Counted from the first letter of the stretch, positions 24,132-37,997 are shown. The stretch: 64,000 nucleotides of DNA from Sinotaia quadrata (GCA_028829895.1 CM054182.1:90049046-90113045), one strand, 5' to 3'. Notes: generated by a model not told the origin, from the sequence alone. Numbers and translations are program-made.

Positions 24132-24889
24132 TTGTGATTAAAACAAAAGCAAACAAAACGTAGGTAAAAGAAATGACGACCTACTGCTCGTAAAAAACAA
24201 AGAAAGAAACAAACAAAAGTACTGATTAATAACACTTTCGAGTATTTTAACTGAATAATATATTAAACTCTCGAGTTTTAAAATTATTTTAATTTTATTA
24301 GTTTCTAAATTGAATAATTAAGATTTCGTGGATATAATTTAACATAGCTCTCTGTTTTTAAATATGGTAGTTTTGCTATGTTTTAATTAGCTAAAGTTTC
24401 TTCACTTTGCTCAATCCAGAAGGAAAGATAGGAATTTATGAATAGTAGTTTAAAATAAACAGTTAAAATATCATTATCATAATCATTCAGAAATTAACTT
24501 TATATTTTCTACCTTATATCTGTAAAGCTGAATATTCCTACAATCTTTAATTTTTGTGATTACGGCAAAATGTGGACTAATTCAACTAAACAGTCCGGAA
24601 CAATGAAGGATGATATAACAAATTGTCTGTGAATTAAGATATTTGAGACTAAACATACACAAGCTCCCATTTACGGCCTTAAAACGACAATTTCGTACAT
24701 CTGTCAAATTCTGTCTGACGTGTTATTTGTCGTCGAAATTGACGTCAAGGTTTACGGCTCCTGCACATTTGTGTCATATTTTATTTTAAATATAAATTTA
24801 TGAAGTTAGGGCTTTCTTGTTGTTTAGCAAACGACTGGTAAACTGGCAACGGATGCTGTGGTAACGTCTACAACCCAGTAACAGCAAGT

Positions 24890-24890
<1 letters not shown>
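24132..24890. other. AT-rich spacer
   Basis: No structure recognised beyond base composition. Confidence 0.4.

Positions 24891-24891
<1 letters not shown>

Positions 24892-24976
<85 letters not shown>
24892..24976. repeat. (GT)n microsatellite
   Basis: About 40 perfect GT units. The poly-Thr-His open frame is an artefact. Confidence 0.95.
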
Positions 24977-24977
<1 letters not shown>

Positions 24978-25650
24978 TGCGCGCGTATGAATGTTGCAAA
25001 GTGATACAGCCCAGAGGTTCATCGCTCAGATGGGTTTGCCGGCAGTTGTAACTAAAAGAGACAATTTGACAATGCTGTTTCTAAATAGTACAAACTAGCA
25101 ATGATTTTACTAAAAGGTAGAATTTTGCAACTTTAGGAAAGGGCCTATTTTTGCAACATTTTTTACTAAAACACTAAATAACTGTATCACTTGTAGGTTT
25201 TGTACCTGATTGTCAGAGACAGCAGCAGCCAGTATTGAACACTCTGGATTAATTATTATTTTGATAGTGGGAGTTTGTGATCAATACATTTTGATTTGAG
25301 CCAAGTACTATATACAGCACAAGGATTTACAGAAAAATGAATTAAAGTTAAGAAGTATATAATACGGATTACAAATGCTCCATATTTCTTGCATGCATAA
25401 TTTAAATTAATTTTAAATGTACAATTTAATGTGTTTTTATAAGGAAAAGTAAGCTTTTACTGCGGGGCACTATCTAAAATGTTGCAGTAAAATCCCGAAC
25501 AAACAAATAAAACTTCTATTCTGGAAGCACACTAAGTATGGTTTGATATACAAATTACGAATACCTCATTCAAATATATTTATATTTATACAGAAACATC
25601 AAATTGACAGAAGAAAGTATGAAGTGGTCATGGCCTCCATTAGGACTGTG

Positions 25651-25990
25651 GTAAACCCAATTGAACAATGATGTATTCAGAGTTGTGCAACTAGAACTAG
25701 GGTAAACCTATTCGAACAATGATGTATTCAGAATGGTGCAATTAGAAATGGGGTAAACCCAATTGAACAATGATGTATTCAGAATGGTGCAATTAGAAAT
25801 GGGGTAAACCCAATTGAACAATGATGTATTCAGAATGGTGCAATAGAAATAGGGTAAACCCAATTGAATAATGATGTATTCAGAATGGTGCAGTTAGAAA
25901 TGGGGTAAACCCAAATGAACAATGATGTATTCAGAATGGTGCAATTAGTAGTGGGGTAAACCCGATTGAACAATGATGTCGGACAATGAT
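25651..25990. repeat. 51-bp minisatellite, 7 copies
   Basis: gtaaacccaattgaacaatg at 25651, 25702, 25753, 25804, 25854, 25905 and 25956. Each unit also has gatgtattcagaatggtgca. Confidence 0.95.
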
Positions 25991-26758
25991 GTCTTCCGGT
26001 GTTGACTGCTGACTCAGACAGTGCCCAATTTGGCTTTAGATCCAGCCAGAGATCTAGTACTTTAGATCTAGTACTTTATAAGAACATTTATTGAGATACC
26101 TTTCGTTTAAAATCCCCATTCTAAAGCATTTAGCCTTTTTCTTATTTTAAAGATTGGTTAATGATTTTCTGCACATAAGTGATCATAATTACAATTTAAC
26201 TCAAAATTGTGTGTATCATAGTGTTAAAATATTAAAGGTAACATATCTGTTTTAACATGATATGTTCTTAAAATTAAATACATTAAAGAATTAATTTATA
26301 TCGAAAAGAGCAAAATGGCAAATATAAATTATAAATGAGAGCATGTAGAGAATTCATTAATTTTTGCAAACTGCACTGGTCTCCAGTATATTTCCACACT
26401 ACATGCAGTCTACTCTGAATCACTCACTATCTGCAATCATTCATGTTTACACTCCAGGCCAAAAGCTCATTTCATTCTCACACACCCTGACTTTGCGGAA
26501 ATATTTTTTGTTTCGAAACCAAGGCATGTGGGCTTTGCAGTTGATCACAGCTGAGCCCAGAAGCCTCTGATCCACTCCCCTGTGATACCTAACACTTACA
26601 ATCCTCCACATCCTTGAAAAGTAAACAAAATACAGGTAACCAATAAAGATTGAGTCATTGGTACCGACTTTAAATTACGTTTGAGTGTATACCATCAATG
26701 CACTAGGCGTTTAAGTACTAGCTATATGTTATTTTATTCACGATATAAGCGAACTATA
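25991..26758. other. Spacer
   Basis: Includes a 13-bp repeat (tagatctagtact) at 26050-26078. The 68-residue open frame at 26364-26570 has no recognisable family. Confidence 0.35.
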
Positions 26759-26759
26759 T

Positions 26760-26812
<53 letters not shown>

Positions 26813-27025
26813 TGATAGATAGATAGATGAATGAATGGATGGATGGATAGATAGATAGATAGATAGATAGATAGGTAGGTAGATAGACAAATAGACAGAT
26901 AGATAGACAGACAGACAGATAGATAGATAGATGGATAGATAGATGGATGGATGGATGGATGGATGGATGGATAGATAAATCAATAGATAGATAGATAGAC
27001 CAATAGATAGGTAGATAGATAGATG
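26759..27025. repeat. (GATA)n compound microsatellite
   Basis: Long GATA tract with GGAT and GACA interruptions. Confidence 0.95.
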
Positions 27026-27495
27026 AAATGCAATATCATAAGAAGTAAAGACACGGCTGTTTTAATAATAGTAGATTTAATTGTTATATTTTTGAAACAT
27101 TTAATAATGCAGCAAATCTTTCTTTAAAATATTTAAATTACTGCTAATAAACATAATTAACTCCTTGAATCAATAATGTGCCATTTCAAGACAGACTGCC
27201 TGTTATTAAATTAAATCGATTTGTATTTTCTTTTATGTGGCACAAACATGCACCCAATACTTTTCTCACTTTGCTGGAATTAGAAAATCCTTTGGAATGC
27301 CAGGAATAGAAGTGCCATATCTATTTTAAGTATTTTGTAGTGGAGTTTTTTCTTAATTCCCTTTTTTATTATTTGTTTTGGGTTTCTTTACTTCTCTTGA
27401 GACTCCATGGTTACGATAAAATGTACCAAGCCGTCAATGTTATTGCAAGCTATTTTGAGCACCACTCAGCAAGGATCTAAATTTCTTATTTACTG

Positions 27496-28022
27496 TATCT
27501 CTCTAGCAGTCTAGCTGATCAATGGATACCTGAAATACATTATCTCTCTAGTTGATCCATGGCTACCTGAAATACATTATCTCTCTAGCTGATCCATTGA
27601 TAACTGAAATACATTATCTCTCTAGCTGATCCATTGATACCTGAAATACATTATCTCTCTAGTTGATCCATGGATACCTGAAATACATTATCTCTCTAGT
27701 TGATCCATTGCTACCTGAAATACATTATCTCTCTAGTTGATCCATGGCAACCTGAAATACATTATCTCTCTAGTTGATCCATGGCTACCTGAAATACATT
27801 ATCTCTCTAGTTGATCCATGGCTACCTGACATACATTATCTCTCTAGTTGATCCATGGATATCTGAAATACATTATCTCTCTAGTTGATCCATGGCTACC
27901 TGACATACATTATCTCTCTAGTTGATCCATGGATACCTGACATACATTATCTCTCTAGTTGATCCATGGATACCTGAAATACATTATCTCTCTAGTTGAT
28001 CCATGGATATCTGAAATACATT
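27496..28022. repeat. 37-bp minisatellite, 14 copies
   Basis: Units of tatctctctagttgatccat then gg.tacctgaaatacat. Many copies hold the palindrome atccatggat. The first unit has an internal insertion (agcagtctag). Confidence 0.95.
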
Positions 28023-29700
28023 CTTACACGATCAGAAACTTGCATGCTATACCTTTAGCAACGTTTGTCTTCAAAAACAAAAAGAACGGACGTGTGCCTC
28101 TTCCCAGTATTTCCTTTTCCTAAATTTGTAAGTATGGTAGAGAACCTGATAGTATGCATTATTATTTTTTTTATGTAGTCCTGTCTTACGGTGAAAACAA
28201 AAACGTCCCCGCCGATTTCAAGAAAAATGTAATTATTAGGAAATTGTTTCATTTCTTTATTTACAGGAAATTAACTGTATTTCTTTGCGTGAGAAATGTG
28301 AAACGTAAATGTGAGAAATTCTGCTGTGAGGAAGAGAAATTATAAATCAATTAAAAAAAAAACAACACTACCAAAAGTCATCGCTGTAAACAGTACTGTA
28401 CATAGCAAATTCTAGATCGATATAAAAAATAACTTTCACTAAAAGGTGAAGGTCGAACTTCATCTATTCTTTCTAAACAAGTCCGATGGGAAAGTAAGAA
28501 AGAATTCTGGATACGGTCTATTGAATACTTCTACAATTTGAAGTGTTTATGTGAACTATTTTATATATATATATATAGAAAAACTCGAACCCAAAGAAGA
28601 ATATCGCATTCGGTTTCCTAATTTTAAACGCTCGTTCAGTGTCAACGTCCGTGCCAGTTGTGGTTTTCTTTCTCCTCAAATAAATGTTTTACGATTAAGT
28701 GGAACTGATATGCTTTGATTTTTTTTTAAGCGACTAACACATTCACTCAACCAATCGACCTGACCATTTGCAGCAGTTACCTGAAAAAACCAATGAACGA
28801 TTTTTCCGCCGTAAAGAAGTAATTCTGAATAGAAAAATCGATAGTCCTTTGAAGCGCTGAGCTTGTACGTTAAAAGCTTCGTTACCCAGCTTCGTCTTGT
28901 TAGATGGTGGGTGGGTGGGGGGAGGGGGGAAAGACGAGCTGTGAAGAGATTGGGAACTGTCTTTATACCGATATTTTTCAGGTGTGTGACGCAACCGCAG
29001 ACAATTAAAGGGCGTTATACGGAATGGCTGGAATTTTATAGAGTTTTTATCTTTCCGTGTGATCTCGGACATGATATCAAGCTTTTATCTGCCTTATTGG
29101 GGATATTTATAAGCAATTATACCTTTAGATCGTCTTATAACAACGGAATTCAAATCAAGAAACTAAATGGGCTATACGGAATATTTTGACCTTTATAACA
29201 CAGACTTTAGACTGTATTACAACACCGGACATCAAATCAAGAATCTAATTACATTAAATAGAATGTTTGAAACCGTCATTGTCTTTCCATGACTATACTA
29301 ACGTGGGCCGTGAAACTAAGATGTTAATCACATTAGAAGGGATGGTTTGAGACATTATAATTTTATTAAATTATCTTGCTACTTGTACAAGAGATTTTAA
29401 AAATCAAGAATTGAATGGCATAGCACCATTAGGACATTATAATTACTTTGGATTGCATTTTAACTCAGATTAAGAAATCAAGAAATTAATCGCTCTATGA
29501 GGGATGAACAGAACACGAAACAGATTATTTATTTATGGGTTGAATAAAATAACTTTTACATTGCCTTTCAACAAGAGTTCTGAAATCAAGAAATTAATCG
29601 CATAACATGAGCACAAAGGAGGCCACATGATGTGATTGTCGTTTTATTCCCATTATGATGATAATAAAATAAAACTCATTACACTGGACGACTTCGAACG
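28023..29700. other. Spacer with overlapping short ORFs
   Basis: Open frames of 108-109 codons overlap on both strands at 28743-29189 around a G-rich tract (gggtgggtggggggagg…). I cannot tell a real exon here. Short repeats of (t)caagaa(t/a)ttaat near 29230, 29470 and 29590 look like an old decayed array. Confidence 0.35.
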
Positions 29701-30120
29701 ACATTTTAGACTAGATGACTTGAAAAGAAATAAATGACTTTATTTAAAGAACACATTAGACTAGATGACTTGAAAAGAAATAAATGACTTTATTTAAAGA
29801 ACACATTAGACTAGATGACTTGAAAAGAAATAAATGACTTTATTTAAAGAACACATTAGACTAGATGACTTGAAAAGAAATAAATGACTTTATTTAAAGA
29901 ACACATTAGACTAGATGACTTGAAAAGAAATAAATGACTTTATTTAAAGAACACATTAGACTGGATGACTTGAAAGGAAATAAATGACTTTATTTAAAGA
30001 ACACATTAGACTGGATGATTTGAAAGACATATGAGATTAAATTACTTCGAAAGTCACATTAGACTGGACGACTTCGAAAGACACGATGGATTGGATTACT
30101 TTGAAAGACACATTAGGCTG
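29701..30120. repeat. 50-bp minisatellite, 6 copies plus decayed tail
   Basis: attagactagatgacttgaa followed by aagaaataaatgactttatt. Homogeneous to about 30020, then diverging. Confidence 0.95.
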
Positions 30121-30199
30121 GGTGTCATAATAGTATATTGTTAAGTAGAAGATTCAAAATCCCACACATAATACAAAAGTGCACTACTTTTGCACTATT

Positions 30200-30640
30200 G
30201 CTCAGTTAAATGACCAGCTTATTAAGACACACGGTGAACTGTTCACGACATTGTTGCTCAGTTAAATGACCAGCTTATTAAGACACACGGTGGACTGTTC
30301 TCGACACTGTTGCTCAGTTAAATGACCAGCTTATTAAGACACACGGTGGACTGTTCTCGACACTGTTGCTCAGTTAAATGACCAGCTTATTAAGACACAC
30401 GGTGGACTGTTCTCCACACTGTTGCTCAGTTAAATGACCAGCTTATTACGACACACGGTGGACTGTTCTCTACACTATTGCTCACTTAAATGACCAGTTT
30501 ATTACGACACAAGGTGAACTGTTCTCTACACTATTGCTCAGTTAAACGAGCAGCTTAATAAGAAACAAAGTGCACTGTACTATAAACTATTGCTCAGTTA
30601 ATCGACAAGTTTATTAAAACTCACAGTGCATAATAATGCA
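30200..30640. repeat. 56-bp minisatellite, 8 copies
   Basis: gctcagttaaatgaccagct at 30200, 30256, 30312, 30368, 30424, 30480 and 30536, and diverged at 30592. Divergence increases toward the 3' end. Confidence 0.95.
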
Positions 30641-30734
30641 GACGGTTGTATGCTTTCTTTGCAGCAGGTTTTATGATTCGTAAAACGACGCAACGAAATA
30701 CATCGTATTATTATATTATAATAATATTTTAATC

Positions 30735-30850
30735 AGTCAGAATTATTATATATGTGACGCCAACGCCACTTAGTTAATGGTTATTATTAATTAATTAACT
30801 GTCCATAACTAATTACAAGTAATGAAAATCTTAATTTATGTTATTAATAA
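30735..30850 (-). mobile_element. Possible LTR 3' end with primer-binding site
   Basis: Reverse-complemented, this segment reads tgtaattagtta…ttaattaattaataataacc followed by tggcgttggcgtcacata. It matches 46397-46470 (same AT-rich end, then tggtgttggcatcacata). The shared TGG-starting block placed right after an AT-rich end looks like a tRNA primer-binding site following a 5' LTR. The internal region expected at lower coordinates is absent: a 56-bp array is there instead. Confidence 0.4.
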
Positions 30851-31639
30851 TTCTCTACAAGACACCACTCGTCTCCCTCACTTGGCGGATATGCTGGCGC
30901 TGTGAACGTTTTCTCTCTTCCACAACATTAAAGAAAACATTATAATGGAGAAAACAAGTCCACCTTTAATCCATCCATCCACTTTCTTCTCCAACATACG
31001 GTTATCAATATGTGTAAAAAGGTCCCAATAAATTTATTAAATCAACAATCAAATATACCTATGACAAAATACAACGAAAAAGATTATTTGACATCGATAT
31101 TTCCATGAAACCACATTCGAATAACTTTATACTACACAGTCTAATATCCTAAAATACAAGTCAGCTATAGTGTGAATACAAATCACAGGATAGTTCTTAT
31201 CAGGGAACAGAAATGGAGCTATTAGAGATAAGCAATAATAGTTTCTACGTAACCTGATTTAGACGAATCCACAAATAATCGATATTATAATGGAATATAA
31301 TAAATGATGTAGCATATTCCTTAGAGTCGAGAAACAAATGTATTAATCTGCTAGAACACGATGAGCAATATATAAAGAAGACCTTGAATATATGACGTGG
31401 CTGGAAGTGTCGTCTGTTTACAGGAACAGTGTGACGTAGGAGCAACTAAAGAAAACTTATTCTACAAGGAGCGTCTGTTTCCCTGTCTTTTCTAAATATA
31501 TACTGGGAAACGTAGAGATGGAAGGGGAGATAAGACATAAGCCAAATTAGTAACGATAGCTGCAAAGGTACCGATATCATGTTCAAATAAATTCTAATTT
31601 GGGTTGTTAACTGATATTTTTTTTATATTTTGAGAAAAC

Positions 31640-31858
31640 AGACACGCGGAATAACATGATACCCATAAGGAGCACTTTCCTGGGACTGATGGGATATTGA
31701 TATTGTCCAGGAGTCGTGTCTGTCTCTGCATAATGTTCTAACTGCCGGGATGTTTCGCCTTCCATTCGCAGACACATCGCCTTGTCGGGCTGAACACTTC
31801 CGGAAATACATTTCAGTGATAAACTGGTGTATTGCTTCCCTGCCGTCGAGTGATTCAA
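31640..31858 (-). other. Coding-like block, two open minus-strand frames
   Basis: Two minus-strand frames of 83-84 codons overlap. One contains VQPDKAMCLRMEGETSRQLE with balanced composition and follows a possible acceptor (…aagtgttcag). No clear donor. A possible exon, unrecognised. Confidence 0.25.
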
Positions 31859-32385
31859 GAACTGTCAAAATTTTCACACGTCAAACAGAACATTCCCGAC
31901 GATAAATATTTATGAAAAAAAAAACCCAAGTAGATAAAACTTTTATGTTTCAATATGGAATATGCTAGAAAAATTTCATCGGATGTTTATGATGTCGTAA
32001 TCAGTAATCCTCGGAACGTTTTGTAGAAATCATTAATGCTCAGAACTTTAACATTAGCACAGATCTGCATTTAGTACCATTTTAAAGATAATCTTTATAA
32101 AATTATAATGGAGAAATCTGCACCCTCCATTTAGACGTATTCTTTGATTGTTATTGTTTTTGGTTTTGAAGTAAGTAGATTAAATAATGCTACCCATCGG
32201 TTGTACACATGGAAACGACTCCACGATCCTGAGTGGGCGTTTCAGTCCGAAGGATTTTAATGAATATAAAGAACATAGTGACACGGACATGTGGCTTTAG
32301 CCCCTGATTCTCAGCATGCCAAAGCCACCGCTACATTTTTGCGACCATTCTGTTATGCAGACTTTATCCATTGTTGAGAGGAGCG

Positions 32386-32406
32386 CGTGCGTGCGTGCGT
32401 GCGTGC

Positions 32407-32468
<62 letters not shown>
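32386..32468. repeat. (GCGT)n(GT)n microsatellite
   Basis: Five gcgt units followed by about 30 gt units. Confidence 0.95.
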
Positions 32469-32471
<3 letters not shown>

Positions 32472-32954
32472 AGAGAGAAAGAAAGAGTCAGACAGAGAGA
32501 AGGGAGAGAATGCAAATTAACTAACCATTTTACAGATTAGCCTCATGGTATATTTCAAGGAAGATTAAAGGGCAATACACACACGCGCGCCTACACATAC
32601 GTAACGAGTATACTCTCGTGCGAGCCTGCAAACAAAATGAATGAATTGAGCTATTTTATTGATTAGGCCCATGGCCTGTTGGAATCGGGGATGCAATTTT
32701 CTGAAAATATATTTATAATGCACAAATAATGAAATATGAATTTTGCTAGAGTATAATATAAAAAATACTATAGCTTAAAATAGTAACTGACATACAGGAA
32801 TAGAGAGAGACGGAAGGAGGGAAAGAGAAGTGAATAAGAGCGAGGGTAAGGGATGAGTGAGCGAGAAGAGTGAGGGACGAAAGGAAAGAGAGGAGTTGGG
32901 GATCAAGAAAAATATATATATATCTACCTCAGCACGTCCACTATTTAAGCTATA

Positions 32955-33492
32955 CCACTCTCTACGTGATAGTATGTATACTAATTTCAGTTACACAACT
33001 TTCTACTTGACAGTATGTATACTAATTTCAGTTACACAACTTTCTACTTGACAGTATGTATACTATTTCTGTTACACAACTTTCTACTTGACAGTATGTA
33101 TACTATTTCAGTTACACAACTTTCTACTTGACAGTATGTATACTATTTCTGTTACACAACTTTCTACTTGATAGTATGTATACTAATTTCAGTTACACAA
33201 CTTTCTACTTGACAGTATGTATACTATTTCAGTTACACAACTTTCTACTTGACAGCATGTATACTATTTCTGTTACACAACTTTCTACTTGACAGTATGT
33301 ATACTATTTCAGTTACACAACTTTCTACTTGACAGTATGTATACTATTTCAGTTACACAACTTTCTACTTGACAGTATGTATACTATTTCAGTTACACAA
33401 CTTTCTACTTGACAGTATGTATACTATTTCAGTTACACAACTTTCTACTTGACGGAATGTATACTAATTTCAGTTACACAACTCTCTAAGTA
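32955..33492. repeat. 40-bp minisatellite, 13 copies
   Basis: acttgacagtatgtatacta followed by tttcagttacacaactttct. Units are 40 bp, or 42 where ctaatttcag occurs. Confidence 0.95.
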
Positions 33493-34085
33493 ATTCTCTA
33501 ATTTCAAATTAACATATATCTAAATGGAAATACGCATTCTACGTCAAGTACACAACTCTCTATATGCCAATACAAATTCGTTTTAGTTGCACTGTTTTCT
33601 ACATGATAATACATATAATATTACAGTAAAGAGATGTTTAAGTGACACACGTAATATTTTAGATATACAGCTGACTAAGTAGAAGTAAACCTAAGTAGAA
33701 GTAAACACAATGATCAGATATATAGTTCTCTAAGTGATAATAATTTAATTTCAGATATACAGTTGTCTGTCACAAAACATAATATTTCAGACATATAGTT
33801 CTCTAAGTGTCAGTAAACATAATATTTCATATGTATATTTCTCTTAGCGTCAGTAAACACAATTTTCAGATATACAGTTGTCTAAAGTGTCACTAAATAT
33901 AGTATTTCAGGTGTTCAGTTGTCTAAATGTCAGTAAACATAATATTTCAGATATATAGTTAGTTATCTAAGTATCAGTAAACACACTGCTTCATATAAAT
34001 ATATATATATATATATAAATTTTCTAAATGTCAGTAAACATTCACATTCACAAATATTTCACATAAACAGTTCTCTAAGTGGCAA
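33493..34085. repeat. Degenerate continuation of the 40-bp array
   Basis: Spacing and motifs (ctaagtgtcagtaaacataa, tatttcagatatacagtt) follow the adjoining array but are heavily diverged. One continuous array with a sharp age gradient. Confidence 0.7.
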
Positions 34086-34335
34086 TTACATACTTGTTCT
34101 GACAAACACTTCTCGAAGTGACACATAATACATATCCATAACATTTTCAAATCTGCATGCAGAGGAAAACAGCAGACAACGAATTCCAGTATTATTGGCA
34201 CATACATATGAGGTCGGAAAAGGGTCTGTGCATAGGATAAAGATCTAAACTCTAAAGTGAACCAATTGATAAAGACTAATGTGTTCGGCAACTGTAGTAG
34301 GAATGCAGTTTTGTCACCACCAACACTTGCCAACT

Positions 34336-34387
34336 AACACCAGGGATCAACTCACACCAGGGATCAACTCACACCAGGGACCAATTA
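34336..34387. repeat. 17-bp repeat, 3 copies
   Basis: accagggatcaactcac, the last copy diverged. Confidence 0.9.
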
Positions 34388-34690
34388 CAGGTTACAAGCA
34401 CACTTCACATAGAATTGATACTTCCTGGTTTGTATAACTAAACTGCTCGATAAACAGTCTCGTTTTGGCCAGTTACGTGACGCCCTTCGAAAGGCGGCCA
34501 TGTTGCATTTGTAAGAATTAAAGATGCTGCATAGAATAAAAGCTTTGAAGTCTTAATAAATGACTTGTAAAAGCCACAATACAACGCTTTTATATAGTGA
34601 CCGCCAATTATTTTGTATATTGATTTTTAAACAAATACTTAAATTTATATATTTTATTAAAATACACGTGGTGTGCTTGATTTCGATTCC

Positions 34691-34735
34691 TCGTCGCTTG
34701 ATCCTAAAGGAAGCAAAGTTTAAATCAAGCGACGA
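34691..34735. repeat. Perfect 12-bp inverted repeat
   Basis: tcgtcgcttgat (34691-34702) and its exact reverse complement atcaagcgacga (34724-34735), with a 21-nt loop. Confidence 0.9.
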
Positions 34736-35615
34736 TGAATATTATAAGCTTTACCAGCATTGCATGTTCTGACGCAATATTCAAAAGCATTTCTAAATTT
34801 CAGTATTAATAATAATTTACAAATGATCTCAGTGTTGATAACTCTTGTATCAGTCCGCTCAGAAAGTACGGATAATTATTCAGAACTGAACAGATTCAAG
34901 TTTAAACAGCTGACCTTTCACTTATTGCGGAAGTCGAAATTGTATACTGATAGCCTCCCTTTGTCGTCCCGCTAAGGTCATGATTGACAGATTAATTCGG
35001 GTTCAAGGTCACTTCAAATGTAGCTGACATTACAGACATCCCGACCTGCTCAACAGCTTTTTCCTAATTTCCACCGAACTATCGTGCTAGGAGACATTTG
35101 CTTGTAGTTTTTACGTCCTCTGTGTTTCTTGGAGAACGTTACTTAAAGACATTTTAAAACTAGCAGCTAACAGAGGTGTTCAATTAGCAAAATCGTGACA
35201 CAAGTCCGTTTGTTTCGTGTAGTAAAAGAAAACGCTTGGCATTAACAACAAAGAACGAAAAAGAAAAAAAATGTAAAGAAATGTTGAAGCAAACAACATA
35301 TGTATCAACCGAGATAGCTAGATAAATATCGTACCGTTGTTTTCTCAGAACTATTTCATTAAAATGTTTATGTGCTTAAGCCTCTAACAAAACTGTTTTC
35401 TGTTTATAGAGGGGTAGTTGAGACAATACACAACTTAACATATCTAAATCAATATAATCAATGCTTGATTTTACTTAGTACCACGTGCGTTTTCCGTGGC
35501 CGGTTTGATTAATTTGTGGACACAACAATATCTAGCCTGTTTGTTTATTCTTTAACGGGACTGGTAAATACACTGCTGAGATGAGGCTCTGTTTTGGTAT
35601 ACTATAATCATAGTA

Positions 35616-35618
<3 letters not shown>

Positions 35619-35657
<39 letters not shown>

Positions 35658-35680
35658 CGAGAGCGAGAGAGCGAGCGAGC
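35619..35680. repeat. (GA)n microsatellite
   Basis: GA run passing into gagcgagagcgag. Confidence 0.95.
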
Positions 35681-36033
35681 AGAAAATATTTTTAACATCT
35701 ACTGAAAAAGGCCATTAGGTTTTAATAGGCAAAAACATCAGAAGACTCCGCTCACTTCCGCTCACTTTCTATTTGTTGCGATGCCCAGCGCATTCATTTG
35801 CAAGAAATAAAAATACTTTTTTCTGATTGAGTCTTTTTTCTTTAGTTGTTAAAGTTTCGCTGGGTGTTGGGGGGAGGGGGTAAGGAGGAGAAGTATGCAA
35901 CAACTTATTGTTGTGAATACATTTATGGACTCATCACTTAAGCGTAATGACCGTTGTGGTACAATACATTTACGGCATTTACGCGATGCATCGTTTATTG
36001 TTTGGACTGATTGATGCGACGAAGTAGCTACGC

Positions 36034-36230
36034 TTAAATGTGTCTTGAGTGATATGATAAAACTTAACTGTGCTCAAGCGTGGCAATGTTTGGTTAAATA
36101 TACACTTAGCGATAAGACCAATACAGTACTTAAATGTGTCTTGAGTGATATGATAAAACTTAACTGTGCTCAAGCGCGGCGAAGTTTGGTTAAATATACA
36201 CACTTAGCGATAAGACCAATACAATACTTA
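36034..36230. repeat. 96-bp tandem repeat, 2 copies
   Basis: ttaaatgtgtcttgagtgat at 36034 and 36130, with about 95% identity over the unit. Confidence 0.95.
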
Positions 36231-36715
36231 AAACAGGTCGCAACAAGCGAAAAAATACAGTGATTAAATAAATAAAACAAAAACAGCAAAGTAATCGTGC
36301 ACAGGAAGCGCCAAAGACAGCCATATAAGTTTAAATCGGGAGGAGTCTGCACTTACGATCCAAGGGAGATAATCGAATGAAACTTAGCTTCTGGCGTATG
36401 AGATAATCACCTTCAATCGATCATCCAAATTAGAGGGTATTTTGGGTGATTGTCTTTACACTGTTTTTTTTAAAAAAATATTTTTCATTTTATAAATTAC
36501 AATAAAGAGAAATCTATTAAACAGCGGAGATTTCTAAACTTAATCAGTGAAAATTCTGTTTGATGCAGTTAAAACTGTTTATCTCTATTATAATTATTGC
36601 CCTGGGTCGCCTCCTTGAAAAGTTAGTAGAATTTATTCTCGCTAAAAGAATTACAGACAGAGCAACAATATTGCAACAGATAGTCAAGATCTTAACATAT
36701 AGAGTCAGTGCCTAT

Positions 36716-36788
36716 GTAAAGTTAAGGTCTCACCATGTAAAGTCAAGGTCTCATGATATAAAGTCAGACCTCGTTATGTAAAGTCACC
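36716..36788. repeat. ~19-bp degenerate repeat, 4 copies
   Basis: Variants of gtaaagtcaaggtctcatga. Confidence 0.8.
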
Positions 36789-36816
36789 GCTGTGTGCTAC
36801 TGTATTATATATGTGC

Positions 36817-36869
<53 letters not shown>

Positions 36870-36896
36870 ATAACTTACATACCTGTCTGTGAATTA

Positions 36897-36960
<64 letters not shown>
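36817..36960. repeat. (ATCT)n and (CT)n microsatellites
   Basis: (ATCT)n at 36817-36868 and (CT)n at 36899-36960, about 30 bp apart. Confidence 0.95.
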
Positions 36961-36965
<5 letters not shown>

Positions 36966-36999
36966 ACTCACATGTTATTATATTTGTGGGTTCTTTAAT

Positions 37000-37995
37000 T
37001 TTTTTGTTACTGTGCATTTTATAATGAATAGATGCTTATTTTGTAGAATGTATAACAGTATGTGTGAAAAAGTTACTCTCTGTTAATTGCTTAATTATTA
37101 ATTTATTATATTATATTCATAAATAATACATAATAATTCTTACTCACAATCAACACACAGTCACTCGATGGGGTCTTTCTATTGTCATTAACTCATTTGG
37201 CAGCCCCCACCCATCATCTGTGCCAAGTACCTCTCTATCACAGCAAAGAGAGTGGATAGTTAAAAGTTCAACAATTTATTAAAGAAAAATAATAAATAAC
37301 AATTAAATAGTTTTACAATTAAATGTCATCAAAATCTCACACAAGGCAATTTCTCATAGATCACAAATCTCTTTACAGCTTATCTCAAATCAAGCTCAAT
37401 AATTAGAAGAAAAATGGTTCATACAAGTTCCATAGAAAAATTACTAGGAATTTTATAGTTAAGCATATAGTCAATACAGTCTCTAATTTATCTTACAACA
37501 ATTCTCAAAAATGTCAATAATCAAAATTAGATACTAATACAGTTTAGTCACATAAAAGACATAAAAGAAGAATCAGGAAATAGATAAAGAATTTATGAAT
37601 AATCAGAGAAACATGTACAGATTACATGAACAATACATAATAATGATTCACCTGATGTGGCCTGTGAGGGGTAATCTTGTTCCTGTGTCAAAGATGGCTG
37701 GTGGTTAAAAGTCTGGTTAAGAGAGTCACACCTGGAAACAGTTCTGCATACCGTCACAACAAAATGTTCTTGTATAATCCATATAAGAATGCACAACATA
37801 GTACACAATCACAGTTTTGTTCACAGGCACTGAATCAGTTCATGAAGATGAAGTTATGCACAGATTCAGTTATAGTTCTGGCACAATTTAACATCCAGCA
37901 CTAGGCTTAAAGTTCAGCTTTTGCACTTCAACATAGTTATGTGGCAGAGACAGACTTATGCACTCTGGGCTACTGCTCTCTTTGTAACTTAATAC
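37000..37995. other. AT-rich non-repetitive block, possible old LTR
   Basis: On the minus strand an AATAAA lies near 37280, followed by an AT-rich end. That is compatible with a decayed LTR, but I see no primer-binding site or duplicated partner. No coding sequence recognised. Confidence 0.2.
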
Positions 37996-37997
37996 TC

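Noticed and set aside
23478..28022. CRISPR-like repeat arrays
   Set aside because: Repeats are head-to-tail without unique spacers, and the window is eukaryotic.
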